A stretch of 64,000 bases of DNA, taken from the NCBI RefSeq assembly GCF_036370855.1, contig NC_088110.1, forward strand, positions 24,051,501-24,115,500. The letters run 5' to 3'. The stretch is from Dromaius novaehollandiae. Lineage: Eukaryota; Chordata; Aves; Casuariiformes; Dromaiidae. This document shows, piece after piece, positions 43,079-53,900 of the stretch (position 1 is the first letter of the stretch; each line of letters starts with the position of its first letter). A program made the position numbers and the translations under genes. The notes beneath the pieces were generated by a model. That model had not been told where the DNA came from, did no database searches, and saw only the letters and a list, made by a program, of their open reading frames with translations.

Positions 43079-43995
43079 GGCTGCGGCTGCGCTACGAGCT
43101 GCTCCGGGCGCAGGCTGGGGACTGCTCCCTGCCCTGGGTGCCGACGCTGTCAAAGTCTGCTTGGCACCGCTGGTGCAGGGGTGGGCTTGTCCCCCGCGCC
43201 CGAGGGGAGACACCCCGGCGTCACTCGCCCCGGGGAGGTGCTGGGCGAGTGACGCCGTGGGTGCCCACCCGTGGGGCGCCCGTCGCGGACGCCGGGGCTG
43301 GCGGGGCGGCGCCGCGGGGGCGCAACGGGCTCAGCCCTGGCGGGGACATGGGGGGGCCCGAGGGCAGAGCCGCCGCCGCCGCCGCCGCTCCCCGACGGCA
43401 TCGCCCGCGCCGCCGGCTCCGCTTTCCGCTCGCGGCCGCGCGGAGGAGGGAAGCGGCCGGCAACGCCCCGGCGCCCTCCCGGCGGTGCCGTCACGGCGAG
43501 GCTGCGGGCCCCGGGGGTCCCGCGGGGCGGACCGGGGGGTGCCGCCGTCCCGGGGGGGGGGGAACCGCAGCCCGGAGAGCCCCCGAGGCTGCCCCCCCTC
43601 TCCGGGACGGGGCGGGGGGCCACGTCGCACCGGCCCCGCGCACGGGGGGGCGAGATGAAGGGAGGCGATGGGGGCACGGACGCACCCGGGGGGGCCCCGG
43701 AGGTACCGGGGTGATGCTCTGGGGGGGCACCGGGGGGCGCCGGGGGCTTTCCTGGGCTCACGGAGGTACCGGCTCGGTGCTCGGGGGGGCGCCCGGCGGG
43801 GCCGGGAGGCACCGGGGGCTCCGCTCCGTGGTGCCGGGGGGTCGCCGGGGCGGCTCGGAGGTGCCCGGCGGTTCGCGGTGGGCGCCGGGGGGGCGCTCGG
43901 GGGGGCCGGGGCGGTACCTGCCCCGCCGCGGCCTCACCTGGAGCGGCGCGTTAGAGGCGGCGGGCGGGGCGCGGCGGGGCGGGCGCACCGAGCAG
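43079..43995. other. Interval between the cadherin remnant and CDH3
   Basis: CpG-dense region holding the head-to-head 5' ends of the inverted remnant and CDH3. Positions 43680-43920 have irregular GGGGGGCxCCGGGGG repeats. No further gene was recognised. Confidence 0.55.
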
Positions 43996-44022
43996 CGGCG
44001 GCGGCGGCGGCGGCGGCGGCGG
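43996..44022 (+). repeat. (CGG)9 microsatellite in CDH3 5' UTR
   Basis: Nine uninterrupted CGG triplets end eight bases before the CDH3 start codon. Repeats of this class in 5' UTRs can be length-polymorphic and can affect translation. Confidence 0.85.
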
Positions 44023-44029
44023 ACGGGCC

Positions 44030-47000
44030 ATGCGGGGACCGCGCGGCGGGCTCGGCCCGCTCCTCCTCCTGCTGCTGCTGGTACCGCTACCGGCGGCCGC
44101 CGCGCTCGCCGCCGCCCCCGCGGGCTCCCCGGGGCTCGCCGCGGCGCCCGGCGCCCACCTGCGCCGAGGTAAGCGGGACCGGCGGGGCCGCACCGGGGGG
44201 ACCGGCCGCACCGGAGGCACCGGGGGGGGGGACCGGCCGCCTCGCCCCGCAGCGGGGGGGACCGGCTGCACCGGGGGGCCGCGGCCGGCCGTGGGGCTGC
44301 ATCCCGGGCGGCCCCTCCCGCGCCGTGGGGCTGCGCTGCGCCCCCCTGCCCGGGTTGGGGGCTGGTCCTGGCCGCGGTGTGGGGCTAGTTGTGCCCCCTG
44401 GGTTGGGGGGCTGGGCTGTGGGGCCGGCCCCGGCTGCGGTGTGGGGCTGGCTGTGCCCCCTGGGTTGGGGGGCTGGGCTGTGGAGTGTGCTCTGCCCCAT
44501 CGGAGTGTGGGGCTGGGCTGTGGGGCTGCTCCTGGCTGTGGGGTGGGGCTGGCTGTGCCCCCTGGGTTGGGGGCTGGGCCGTGGGGCTGGCTGCGCCCTG
44601 TGTCACAGGGCTGGGCTGTGGGGTCGGCCCTTCCCAGGCTTCTCTGCCCCCCTGCGCTGTGGGGCTGGCTCTGGCCGGCGGCTGGTGAGCCCCCCTGGGT
44701 TGTGGGGCTGTGCCTCTCCAGGCCGTGGGGCTGGCTGGGCCCCCCGGGGCTGTGCCATGGGGCTGGCCCTCTCCGGGCCACGGAGCCGGCTGTGCCCCCC
44801 GGACCATGGGGCCGGCCCTGCCCCGAGGCCAAGGCCTCCGGCCCAGCTTGCGGCTCTGCCGGGGCCGGTGCGGGATCATCCCGGCGCTGGCGGCCTCCAG
44901 CCTGGCGCGGGGCCCCGGGGTGCCCGACACGAGCAGCACGTGGCCGGGAGCCGCTGCGCCGCAGGGTGGGTGCCCGCACCAGCGATGGAGCCGGCCGCCC
45001 CGGGGCCACCATCTGCGGGAGCACCGGCAGCGCCCGGCCCCGTGGGCGGCAGCAGGGTCCGGCCCGGCTGTGAACCCCGCCGAGCGCACGGGGACGGGGG
45101 GGGGGGTCTCGCCCCCCACGCAGCTCCCGGCACCGCCGGGGCCCCGGGGTGCGGGCTGGCGTCAGGGGCTGCTGGCACGGCCGGCTCCCGCGGGAACGGG
45201 CTGCCCGGGCCGGCAGCCAGCGCCCACCTAATGGCCGCGGAGCGCTGAAAGCACTTGGCGTAAGCGCTCTGGCGAGCCGGGAGCGGCCGCGGCCTCGGCT
45301 GGCCTCGGCGTCGAGCGCTGCTGCCCCCGGGGCCGCCCCTGCCGGCGCCGGGAGCGAGGCACCGGGGGGGTTGGTGGGTTCCCTGCGGGGGCTTCGGGCC
45401 CCGCGTGCGCAGGGTGGCCGCAGCCTCCCCGGTGCCGTCCTTATCGCCGCTGCCATGGGGCAGGAGGGGCCGCCGCTCTGCCCGGGGGTGCGAGAGCCGC
45501 AGGCGAGGGGCCCCGCCGGGGGGCAGTGCCGGGGGCACCGGGGCACGCGGCCTCCCCCCCCGGCCCGGCCCTGCCGCCCGCCCGAGGCTCCCGTGCTCCG
45601 GCTTGGCACCGGCCCGGCGGCCTCTCGGGGGCTGCCACGGAGCCGGTTTAGCGCCGCAGATCCCCTAATCGCACAGCGCGGCGGGTGCTGGGGTGCAGGG
45701 GGAGCAGGGAGCGGGGTGCATCCAGCACAGCAGGGCCTGGGGCCGGGCAGGGGGTGGGAGCCGGGGGGGCTGGAGGGCGAAATGCGGGGGGAGGGAGCGG
45801 GGCAGGGCGTGGGAATTCCCGTCATCTGCAACACAAAGCCGGGCGCTGGGGCTGGGGGGCTGGAGCCCAGCGCTGCCCCGGGCGGCTCCCGGCCCCGGCG
45901 CTTAGCTCGAACCCGGCCTCCCTGCCGCGGCCGCTCTAAGCCGCATCACGAGGGCTCGGCGGGGCTGGCCGGGGGCCGGAGCGCGTGGGAGCCGTGCGGC
46001 TCTGGCCCGGGGCCCTGTGGAGACGCCGCGGGCTGGGCGAGCAGCGGGGCGGGGGTCCCCTGCGCCCCTCCCCGGCTGAGACACCGGGGTGACGCCGAGC
46101 CCCGGCGTCCACGTGCCCCCCGTTAACCTGGCCCGCGTTTGCCGGGTGACCGGCGTGGAGCTGCATTTGGGGCTCCATGCTTCCCCCCGCACTGCCTTGC
46201 AGGGAGCTCCGGAGAGCCGCCGGCACAGCGTGGGACCGAGGACCTCGGCTTTGGGGACGGGACGGGGGTGGCAAGAGGCCCCACGTGGCTGCCCGTCCCT
46301 GCCCCGCTCCCCGCACGCAGCGGGTGCTGCCCACAGGTATCGCTCCCGGCCCCCGGGACCCCCACCCTGCACAGGACCCCGCGCGCCCCGGACCTCACCC
46401 GGGCTCCCCTTCCCGCAGGAGGCCGGCGCGGGAGCCGGGGCCGACGGGCCGCACTCACCTCTGAGGAGGCGGAAGAGGGACTGGGTGATCCCGCCCATCA
46501 AGGTTCCCGAAAATGAGAGGGGCCCGTTCCCCAAAAAGCTGGTCCAGGTATGGAGGGCATCTGTCTGGGGAGGGGGGGCCCCCGAGCTTTGGGTACGGAT
46601 ACATGCATCGAGGGTGCAAGGAGGTGCTGGCTGTGCCCATCCCCCTTGCATCGAGGCTGCATCTCCCCCCGCCAGATCAAATCGAACCGGGACAAGGAGA
46701 CGAAGATCTTCTACAGCATCACGGGGCAGGGGGCGGACACCCCCCCCGAGGGCGTCTTCACCATCGAGAAGGAGACGGGCTGGATGAAGGTGACACAGCC
46801 GCTGGACCGGGAGCACATAGACAAGTACCACGTAGGTGGCAGCGGGGGGGACGGCGGGCGCCGCGCCGGCCGGCACCGCGTCCGCTCACCCGCACGTCCC
46901 CGCAGCTCTTGTCCCACGCCGTGTCCGAGAACGGGCAGCCCGTGGAGGAGCCCATGGAGATCATAGTGACGGTGACGGACCAGAACGACAACAAGCCGCG

Positions 47001-49879
47001 GTTCACCCAGGAGGTGTTCAGGGGCTCCGTGCCGGAGGGCGCTTTGCCGGGTAGGGGCCGGGCCGCGGCGCCCCGGGGACCGTCCCGCTGGGGACGTGGG
47101 TGCCCGTCCCGCCTGACCAGGGTGCTTCTCCCTCCAGGCACCGCCGTGATGCACGTGAACGCCACGGACGCCGACGACGCCGTGGAGACCTACAACGGCG
47201 TCATCGCCTACTCCATCCTCAGCCAGGAGCCGCGGGAGCCCCACCGGCAGATGTTCACCATCAACAGGGCCACGGGCACCGTGGGCGTCATCGCCAGCGG
47301 GCTGGACCGCGAGGTGGGCGCTGGGGCGGCTCGGGGCTCGGGGTGCTGTGCTGGCCGCCGCGGGGCTGACGCCGTCTGTCCGTCCGTCTGTCCGCCCGTA
47401 GCGCGTGCAGGAGTACACGCTGACCGTGCAGGCGGCCGACCTGGACGGCGACGGGCTGGCCACCACGGCGCTGGCCGTCATCGAGATCGCCGACGTCAAC
47501 GACAACGCCCCCGAGTTCGACCCCAAAACGGTAACGCGGAGCCCCAGTGCTGGAGGGGGACCCTCGTCCCCGCGGGCCGGGGCACCGGCCTCGTGCACGG
47601 GGTGGATCGGGCTTGTGCACGGTGGGGACGGGCTTCGTGCACGGGTGGATCAGGCTCGTGCACGCCGCAGACGTGGCTCGGTGCGGGGCGGTCGCGCGGG
47701 TGCAGAGCGGGCCGGCGTCGGTGCAGGGGGCCGGGGCGCGGGCTCTCACCGCCGCCCGCCCCGCAGTACGCGGCGGCCGTGCCGGAGAACGAGGCCGGGC
47801 GGGAGGTGGCCCGGCTGGCCGTGACGGACCTGGACGAGCCGGACACGCCGGCGTGGCGCGCCGTCTACTCCATCGTGCGCGGCAACGAGGGAGGCGCCTT
47901 CGCCATCGCCACGGATCCCACCAGCAACGAGGGCATCCTGAGGACCGCCGAGGTGGGTGTCCGTGCAGGGCGCCTGGTCCCCAAGGCCACCTGGGGCCGG
48001 GTGACAACGTCCGTCCCCTCCCCAGGGCCTGGACTACGAGGCCCGGAGGCAGTTCGTGCTGCACGTGGCGGTGGCCAACGAGGCGCCCTTCGCCGTGCGG
48101 CTGCCCACGGCCACGGCCACCGTGGCGGTCAGCGTGGAGGACGTCAACGAGGCGCCCGCCTTCGAGCCGCCGGTGCGGGAGGCCCGGGTGCCGGAGGACG
48201 TGCCGCCGGGGCACGCCATCGCCGCCTGCACGGCCCGGGACCCCGACCGCGCGCAGGCCCAGGAGATCACGTGAGCGGGGTGGGCGGCGAGGGCGGCGCG
48301 GACCCTGCCCCGCCGCGGCGTCCCCCCCCCCCATGGCACCCCCTCCCCGCGCAGGTACCTGCTGGCGAGCGACCCGGCGGGCTGGCTGGCGGTGCAGCGG
48401 CAGAGCGGGCTCGTCACGGCGCGTGCCCCCCTCGACCGCGAGTCCCCCTTCGCCAGGAACGGCACCTACACCGCCATGCTGCTGGCCGTGGACGACGGTG
48501 GGTGCTCGGGACCCCCTGCAGCCCCCTTGCTTGGCAGGGGGGAGCTGGTCCATGGCCGCATCCCGGCTGCAATCGCCCCGAGCGCGGTGGCATCGGACCC
48601 CCCGCAGCATCGCTGCTCCCCGCAGGCACGCCGCCGGCCACGGGCACCGGCACGCTGCTGCTCACCCTGCTCGACGTGAACGACCACGGCCCCGAGCCCG
48701 AGCCCCGCGACGTCGTGCTCTGCAGCCGCAGCCCCCGGCCCCAGGTGCTCGCCATCGTCGACCGGGACCTGCCCCCCAACGCGGCGCCCTTCCGCGCCGA
48801 GCTGGCCCACGGCTCGGCGCAGAGCTGGGCCGCCGACGTCGGCGACGACGGTGAGGACCGCCGCGGGGCTGGGTGGGCACGGCGGGGGGGGGGGTCCGTC
48901 ACACCGCCTGACCGCCCGTCCCGCAGACACGGTGACGCTGCGGCTGACGGCGCCGCTGGAGCCGGCCCTGTACAGCGTCTACCTGCGGCTCTTCGACGCC
49001 CGGGGCAAGGAGCAGCTCACCGTGGTGGCCGCCCGCGTGTGCGACTGCGAGGGGCCCGCCGAGAGCTGCGCCGCCCGGCCGCGGCCCGCCGCCCCCGCCC
49101 TGCCCCTGCTCCTGGCCGCCCTGGGCGCCGTCCTGGCCCTGCTGCGTGAGCCTGGGGGGCTACGGGGGGCCGGGGGGGCCGTGCAAGCCGTGGGGCGCCG
49201 CGCTCACCCGGCCCCTCGCCCGCAGTGCTGCTGCTGCTGCTGCTGCTGCTGGCGCGGAGGAGGAGGAGGGTGGTGAAGGAGCCGCTGCTGCCGCCCGAGG
49301 ACGACACGCGGGACAACATCTTCTACTACGGCGAGGAGGGCGGCGGCGAGGAGGACCAGGTGGGCGCCCGCCCTGGGGGGCGGTTTGGGGGGCCCCGGTG
49401 CCGCCGCGGTGCAGCCTGACCCCCCCGTCCCCGCGCAGGACTACGACCTGAGCCAGCTGCACCGGGGGCTGGACGCCCGCCCCGAGGTGACCCGCAACGA
49501 CGTGGCCCCCCCGCCCGCCGCGGCCCCCCAGTACCGGCCCCGGCCCGCCAACCCCGACGACATCGGCAGCTTCATCGACGAGGTGAGCCCCCGCGCCCGC
49601 GGCCCCCCGCGCCCCCGTCCCCCCGCGCCGCGCCCCAGCCCACGCCGCCCCTCTCCCCCCCCCCAGAACCTGAAGGCGGCCGACACGGACCCCACGGCCC
49701 CCCCCTACGACTCGCTGCTGGTGTTCGACTACGAGGGCAGCGGCTCGGAGGCCACCTCGCTCAGCTCCCTCAACTCCTCCGCCTCCGACCGCGACCAGGA
49801 CTACGACTACCTCCACGAGTGGGGCAACCGCTTCAAGAAGCTGGCGGACCTCTACGGCGGCGGCGAGGAGGACGACTAG
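44030..49879 (+). CDS. CDH3: Cadherin-3 (P-cadherin; avian B-cadherin/K-CAM)
   Basis: Signal exon from 44030 ([17 protein letters not shown], end 44080 if the GTACCG donor is used, else 44168). Prodomain exons were not located. Firm exons: 46419-46547, 46676-46831, 46906-47050, 47138-47313, 47402-47530, 47767-47952, 48026-48270, 48355-48497, 48626-48850, 48927-49145, 49226-49359, 49439-49582, 49667-49879, together 747 residues. A furin site (LRRRKR) precedes DWVIPPI with the strand-swap Trp2. EC1 has SHAVSENG (HAV). EC boundaries carry [20 protein letters not shown] and DVNEAPAF calcium motifs. TM is a leucine stretch ending LLARRRRR. The tail has [20 protein letters not shown] (p120 site) and [20 protein letters not shown] (beta-catenin site). 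[18 protein letters not shown] in EC2 identifies it as CDH3 rather than CDH1. It makes calcium-dependent homophilic adherens junctions. It lies in tandem upstream of CDH1, as reported for chicken K-CAM and L-CAM. Confidence 0.93.
44330..44830. repeat. GTGGGGCTGGCTGTGCCCCC minisatellite in CDH3 intron 1
   Basis: About a dozen units of 30-50 bases with GTGGGGCTGG, TGTGCCCCCTGGGTTGGGG and GGCTGGGCTGTGGGGC parts. Confidence 0.75.
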
Positions 49880-49892
49880 AGCCCCCGCCGCC
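49634..49892 (+). repeat. Gene-conversion tract, CDH3 copy (last exon)
   Basis: From GCCCCAGCCCACGCCGCCCC in the last intron, through the 213-nt last coding exon, to the GACTAGAGCCCCCGCCGCC just after the stop, this stretch matches 58026-58284 in CDH1 base for base by eye, apart from the length of one C run. Flanking intron and 3' UTR are different. Confidence 0.85.
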
Positions 49893-49997
49893 CACCCGCC
49901 CCGCCGCAGGGCCGTGCCTTGGGGCCGCCGGCTGCCCCCCCCGCTGAAGTGTCCTTGCCTTCCTCCCCCGCGTTTTTCTTTTGTTTTTAACGTATGA

Positions 49998-50003
49998 AAT
50001 AAA
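49998..50003 (+). terminator. CDH3: CDH3 polyadenylation signal AATAAA (proximal)
   Basis: AATAAA 119 bases after the CDH3 stop in a T-rich context (TTTTTCTTTTGTTTTTAACG precedes). A second signal follows at 50054. Confidence 0.8.
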
Positions 50004-50053
50004 GCGTAGTGCGATGCTAGACGTGGGGTGAGCGGGTTACGGTGTAACTTTTA

Positions 50054-50059
50054 AATAAA
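50054..50059 (+). terminator. CDH3: CDH3 polyadenylation signal AATAAA (distal)
   Basis: Second AATAAA with a GGATGTGGTTTTTT downstream element. CDH1 begins coding only 939 bases further on. Confidence 0.75.
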
Positions 50060-50379
50060 GGATGTGGTTTTTTAGACCCTCCCGGCTCGGCGTGGCTGCA
50101 TGTGCTCGGCGCCGTCCCCGCGGGCCCCCCGCGTCCCCCCGGGCCGGTGTTTACCGCCCGGCTGTTTGCAGAGCTGGACTTTGTCCTTGCTGGAGGCGTG
50201 GGAGAGCTGCCAGCCGGGGCGACCGCCCCTCCGCACCGTGGTCATCCTGGTCCCCCATGGCAGGGCCTGGCCCCACCAGCGGGGCCCCCAGGGTGACGAT
50301 GGCACCGTGGCACGGCTGGGGGTAGGGCCCGGATGGCTGCCCTGGACGGGCACCGGCGCAGCCTGCTCCCATTGCCCTC

Positions 50380-50720
50380 CTGGGGCACCCACGGGCTTCC
50401 CAGGGTGCCTGCAACCTCCCCGGGCATCCCTGGACCACCACAAGTGCCCTCGGGCCTCCCAGGGCCCCAGGGACCTCCCAGGACGTCTCACGGTACCACA
50501 ACCCAGCCAGGGCATCCTTGGACCTCCCGGGGTACCCGCAGACCTCGAAGAGCCCCGCAGACTTCCCAGGGCCTCCCTGGCCCTGCCGGGGCACCCCACG
50601 ACCTCCAAAAGCACCCTCAGCCTTCCCAGGGCACCCACAGGCTTCACAGGACACCTGCAAACCTGCCCGGGTGTCCCCAGGCCACCCAACCCCCCACCCC
50701 GGGGCTCCCAAAGCCCCCGG
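50380..50720. repeat. Degenerate minisatellite between CDH3 and CDH1
   Basis: Irregular 20-50 base units containing CTTCCCAGGG, CCTCCCAGGGC, GGGCATCC and ACCTCCxxGGG. Otherwise no gene lies between 50060 and the CDH1 promoter. Confidence 0.6.
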
Positions 50721-50819
50721 GGAGCTCGCAGAGCGCCGGGGTCGGCACCGCGGGGGTGCAGCGCCGAGCACGGCGCGGGGGGGCCGGGGCGGGCCGGCAC
50801 CGCCTCCCGTCGGGGCCGG

Positions 50820-50997
50820 CACCTGCGGGGCGGGACGGGGCGGGCCGGCACCGGAGCCACCTGCGGCGCCCGGGCTGCAGCGCGCTCCGCCGCTCCGCTC
50901 TGCTCCGGCACCGGCACCGGCTCCGGCACCGGCTCCGGCCCACGGGCTCGCCCCCGCCGCCCCCAGCGACCTCCTGCTCCCGAGCTCAGCCCGCACC
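50820..50997 (+). promoter_or_regulatory. CDH1: CDH1 proximal promoter with two CACCTG E-boxes and GC boxes
   Basis: CACCTG at 50820-50825 and 50858-50863, 38 bases apart, with GGGGCGGGA GC boxes between, 135-180 bases upstream of the ATG at 50998. CACCTG is the site recognised by Snail and ZEB repressors in mammalian CDH1 promoters. There is no TATA box. A GGCACC/GGCTCC repeat follows in the presumed 5' UTR. Confidence 0.6.
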
Positions 50998-53900
50998 ATG
51001 GGGCCGCGCCGGGGCTGCCCGGCCCCGCTGAGCCTCCTGCTACTGCTGCTGCTGCTCCAGGTGAGGCGCCGGGGCCGGGACCGGGACCGGGGTGGGCGGC
51101 GGGGGGGCCCCGACGGCAGCGGGCCGGCGCTGACGCCTCTCTCCTCCGCGGCAGGCCGGGCGCTGGCGGTGCGAGGAGCCGGACTCCTGCCAGCCCGGCT
51201 TCTCCGCCGCCACCTTCGCCTTCACCGTGCCCCGGGACAGCGTGGCGGCGGGCAGCGTGCTGGGTCGAGGTAAGGCGCGACGGCGGACGGGCTCCGAGGG
51301 CGGCACCGAGGGCCGCGAGGGGTTTGGAGCCGCAGCTGCATGTTCAGGTGCCCGGCGCGGTGCCGGCAGCGGCGATGCACGGCTGTGCGCAGCTCTGGGG
51401 GAGCAACGGGGACGGAGCCATGGCCGCATGTCCAGGCACTTGCACGGTGGCGGTGCACGGCTCCGCGGGAGCAATGGGGACGGAGCCGTGACCGTGTGTC
51501 TGGACACTTGCACAGTGGTGGTTGCACGGCTCCGGGGGAGCAACGGGGACGGAGCCATGGCCGCGTGTCCGGACACTTGCATGGTGGCAATGCACGGCTC
51601 CGCGGGAGCACCGAGCGTGGCCGTGCCGGGGGAGCGCGGGCGGCGGGGGCTCCGCCACCACGCAGGCGTGAAGGCGCCCAGAAACCGGGCGGGCCGCCCT
51701 TTCCCCGGGAGCGGCGGCGCTGACTCAGGCGCTCCGCCGGGGCGTGGGGCTGGGCCGGGGCAGCCGCGCAGGCTCCCGGCCTGCCGGGACTCGCAGAAGC
51801 GCCGCGGGGCTCCCGGAGCCGCGGGCGGCCGTGCAGCACCGGCGGGTGCCGGCTCCCGGCGCTTTCGTCCCCGCGCCGCCGCTCGCTCTGGGTGACGGCG
51901 GACGGCGGCGCCGGCGGGGCGCGAAGCCGGACCATGCACCGCGCCGAGCGCATTCCAGGCGCGTTAGCTTTGTGGCTGATCATTAACGAAGGCGCTGGGC
52001 TCGAGCGGCCCGCGACGGCCGGGGCCGTGCCCGATACCGGCGCGACCCGCGGCCACGTGGCCCGGCGCGCCCCGCCGAGCTGGCCCGCTTCCCGGAGCCG
52101 CGGCCGGCCGGGAAGTCCCCGGGAGAGCTCCCGCGGGAGCGGGGCGGGCTAACGAAGCAGGCCTGTAATTAGGCGGATTCGCCGAGCCTTGCGCTTCCCT
52201 AGGCAGGTCTGGACCGGCCCGGCTCCGGCCAACGCCTGCGCTGGGGACGCGGCCGGGAGCCTTGCCCGGCCCCTCGCAGCGGCTGCGCCAAGCGAGCGCT
52301 GCTCGCGGGCCCCCCCGGCCGCGTCCTTGGCCCGCAGCCTCCCCCGGGCTTTCCCACGGCGCCCGGCTCGCGGAGCTGCCTAAAAGGCCGGCGGAGGAGG
52401 AGGCCGTTTCCCTGCGTTCGTGCGGGCGGTGGAAGCCCCCCAACGCGGCCGCCCACATTGCACCGCGCCGTGCCGCAGGGCTGCAGCCACCCGCGGCCTT
52501 GACGGTCCCCGGAGCGCTCCCGGCTGCGCCCGCGTCGGCCCCGGGCGGGCGAAACCTCGAAAGTCTGAAGTCAGGGCGAAACTCGGGGTGACGTCAGGCA
52601 GGAGCGCCCTGCTCGGCGCGCCCTGGCACCCGGCGCGGCGCGGAGGCGGCAGCACCCGGCCGCCCCAGCCCGGCCCCGGCCAGGTGCCCTTGGGGCCATG
52701 GCAAAGCGTGGGCAGCCGGGAATGGGGGGATGTTGCAGCTCACGGCCCCGGCGAGGGACCCCCCACACCCCGCGGCCCCGCCGCCCCCCCGGGGCCTGGG
52801 CTGCCGGGGAGTTTTCTCCCAGCCAGGAGCTGGAAAAACAGGTTGTGCGCACGGCCGGGGAGGGAAGGGGGGCCGAGCGGGCGCTGAGCGCTGCGTGCTC
52901 GCCGCAGCCAGCTGGTGTGGGGCCAGCTCGTGGGTGCTGAGCACTGCGCACTCGCCGCATGCAGCCGGTGTGGGGCTGGGTGCTGAGCACTGCGCACTCG
53001 CTGCACGCAGCCGGTGCGGGGCCAGGCCAGGACCCCGGGGTGCCGGCGGGAGCAGGGCCGCTGCGGCGGGGGGCGGCTCAGCCCCGGCCCCCAGCTCTGC
53101 CGTCGCCGGCTGCCGCATTCCTGGGCTGCCGGGTGGCTGACGTAGCCGCGCTGCACCGCGCCGGCGGGACGGGCTGGGGCGGCGACGGCGCGGGGCGATG
53201 CGATGCAGCGGGGGACGCGCGGGGCCGTGCAGTGGGGCAGCCCCACCGCGGCGCCGGGCGGCTGGAGCAGAGCAGGGCCGGACACAGGGCGCTTGTTGCC
53301 CCGTGCGACGCCGGCGGAGCAGAGCGGGGTGCCGCCGATGCCAAATCTGCCACCGCAGGGACTCCATCTGCCCTGGCCCGACGGGGTCTGGGGTCCCCGG
53401 GGAGCCCCAGGTCCCTGTTTCCCGCTCTCCCAGCTCCTCTGTGCAGGGTGACGCGCCCCTGGGCTGTCCCCACCGCACGGTGACCCCCACGCGGTCCCCA
53501 GCCGCCCGCCTGCAGTGCAGCTGCACGGGTCCGGCCCAGCACCCACGGGTGGCCCCGGCCTTGGCCCTGGCGGGCCGCTGGCGTGGCCGGGTGCCAGCAC
53601 AGGTGCGAGGGAAGCTGGCCTTGTTTTTATTTGAAAAGGCGCCGGAGCACCAGCACCCTCTGTCCGCTGCCGGGGGCACGGCAGCGATGCGGCACGCGCG
53701 GTGCAGCCGCGCACGGGGACGGGCCGCGCCTGGGGCTGCGCGGTGGGGATGGGCCGTGCGCAGGGATGGGCCGTGCACAGTGCGATGGAGCGGGGATGGG
53801 CCGTGCACGGGGATGTGCCGTGCGCGGGGATGCACCACGCGCGGTGCAGCACGCCTTGCCCGTGCCCGGCATCCCCGCGGGACGTGCAGCACCGTGCACG

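Noticed and set aside
46199-46265. Possible CDH3 prodomain exon after CCTTGCAG
   Set aside because: Phase could fit, but no cadherin-like residues and a poor donor.
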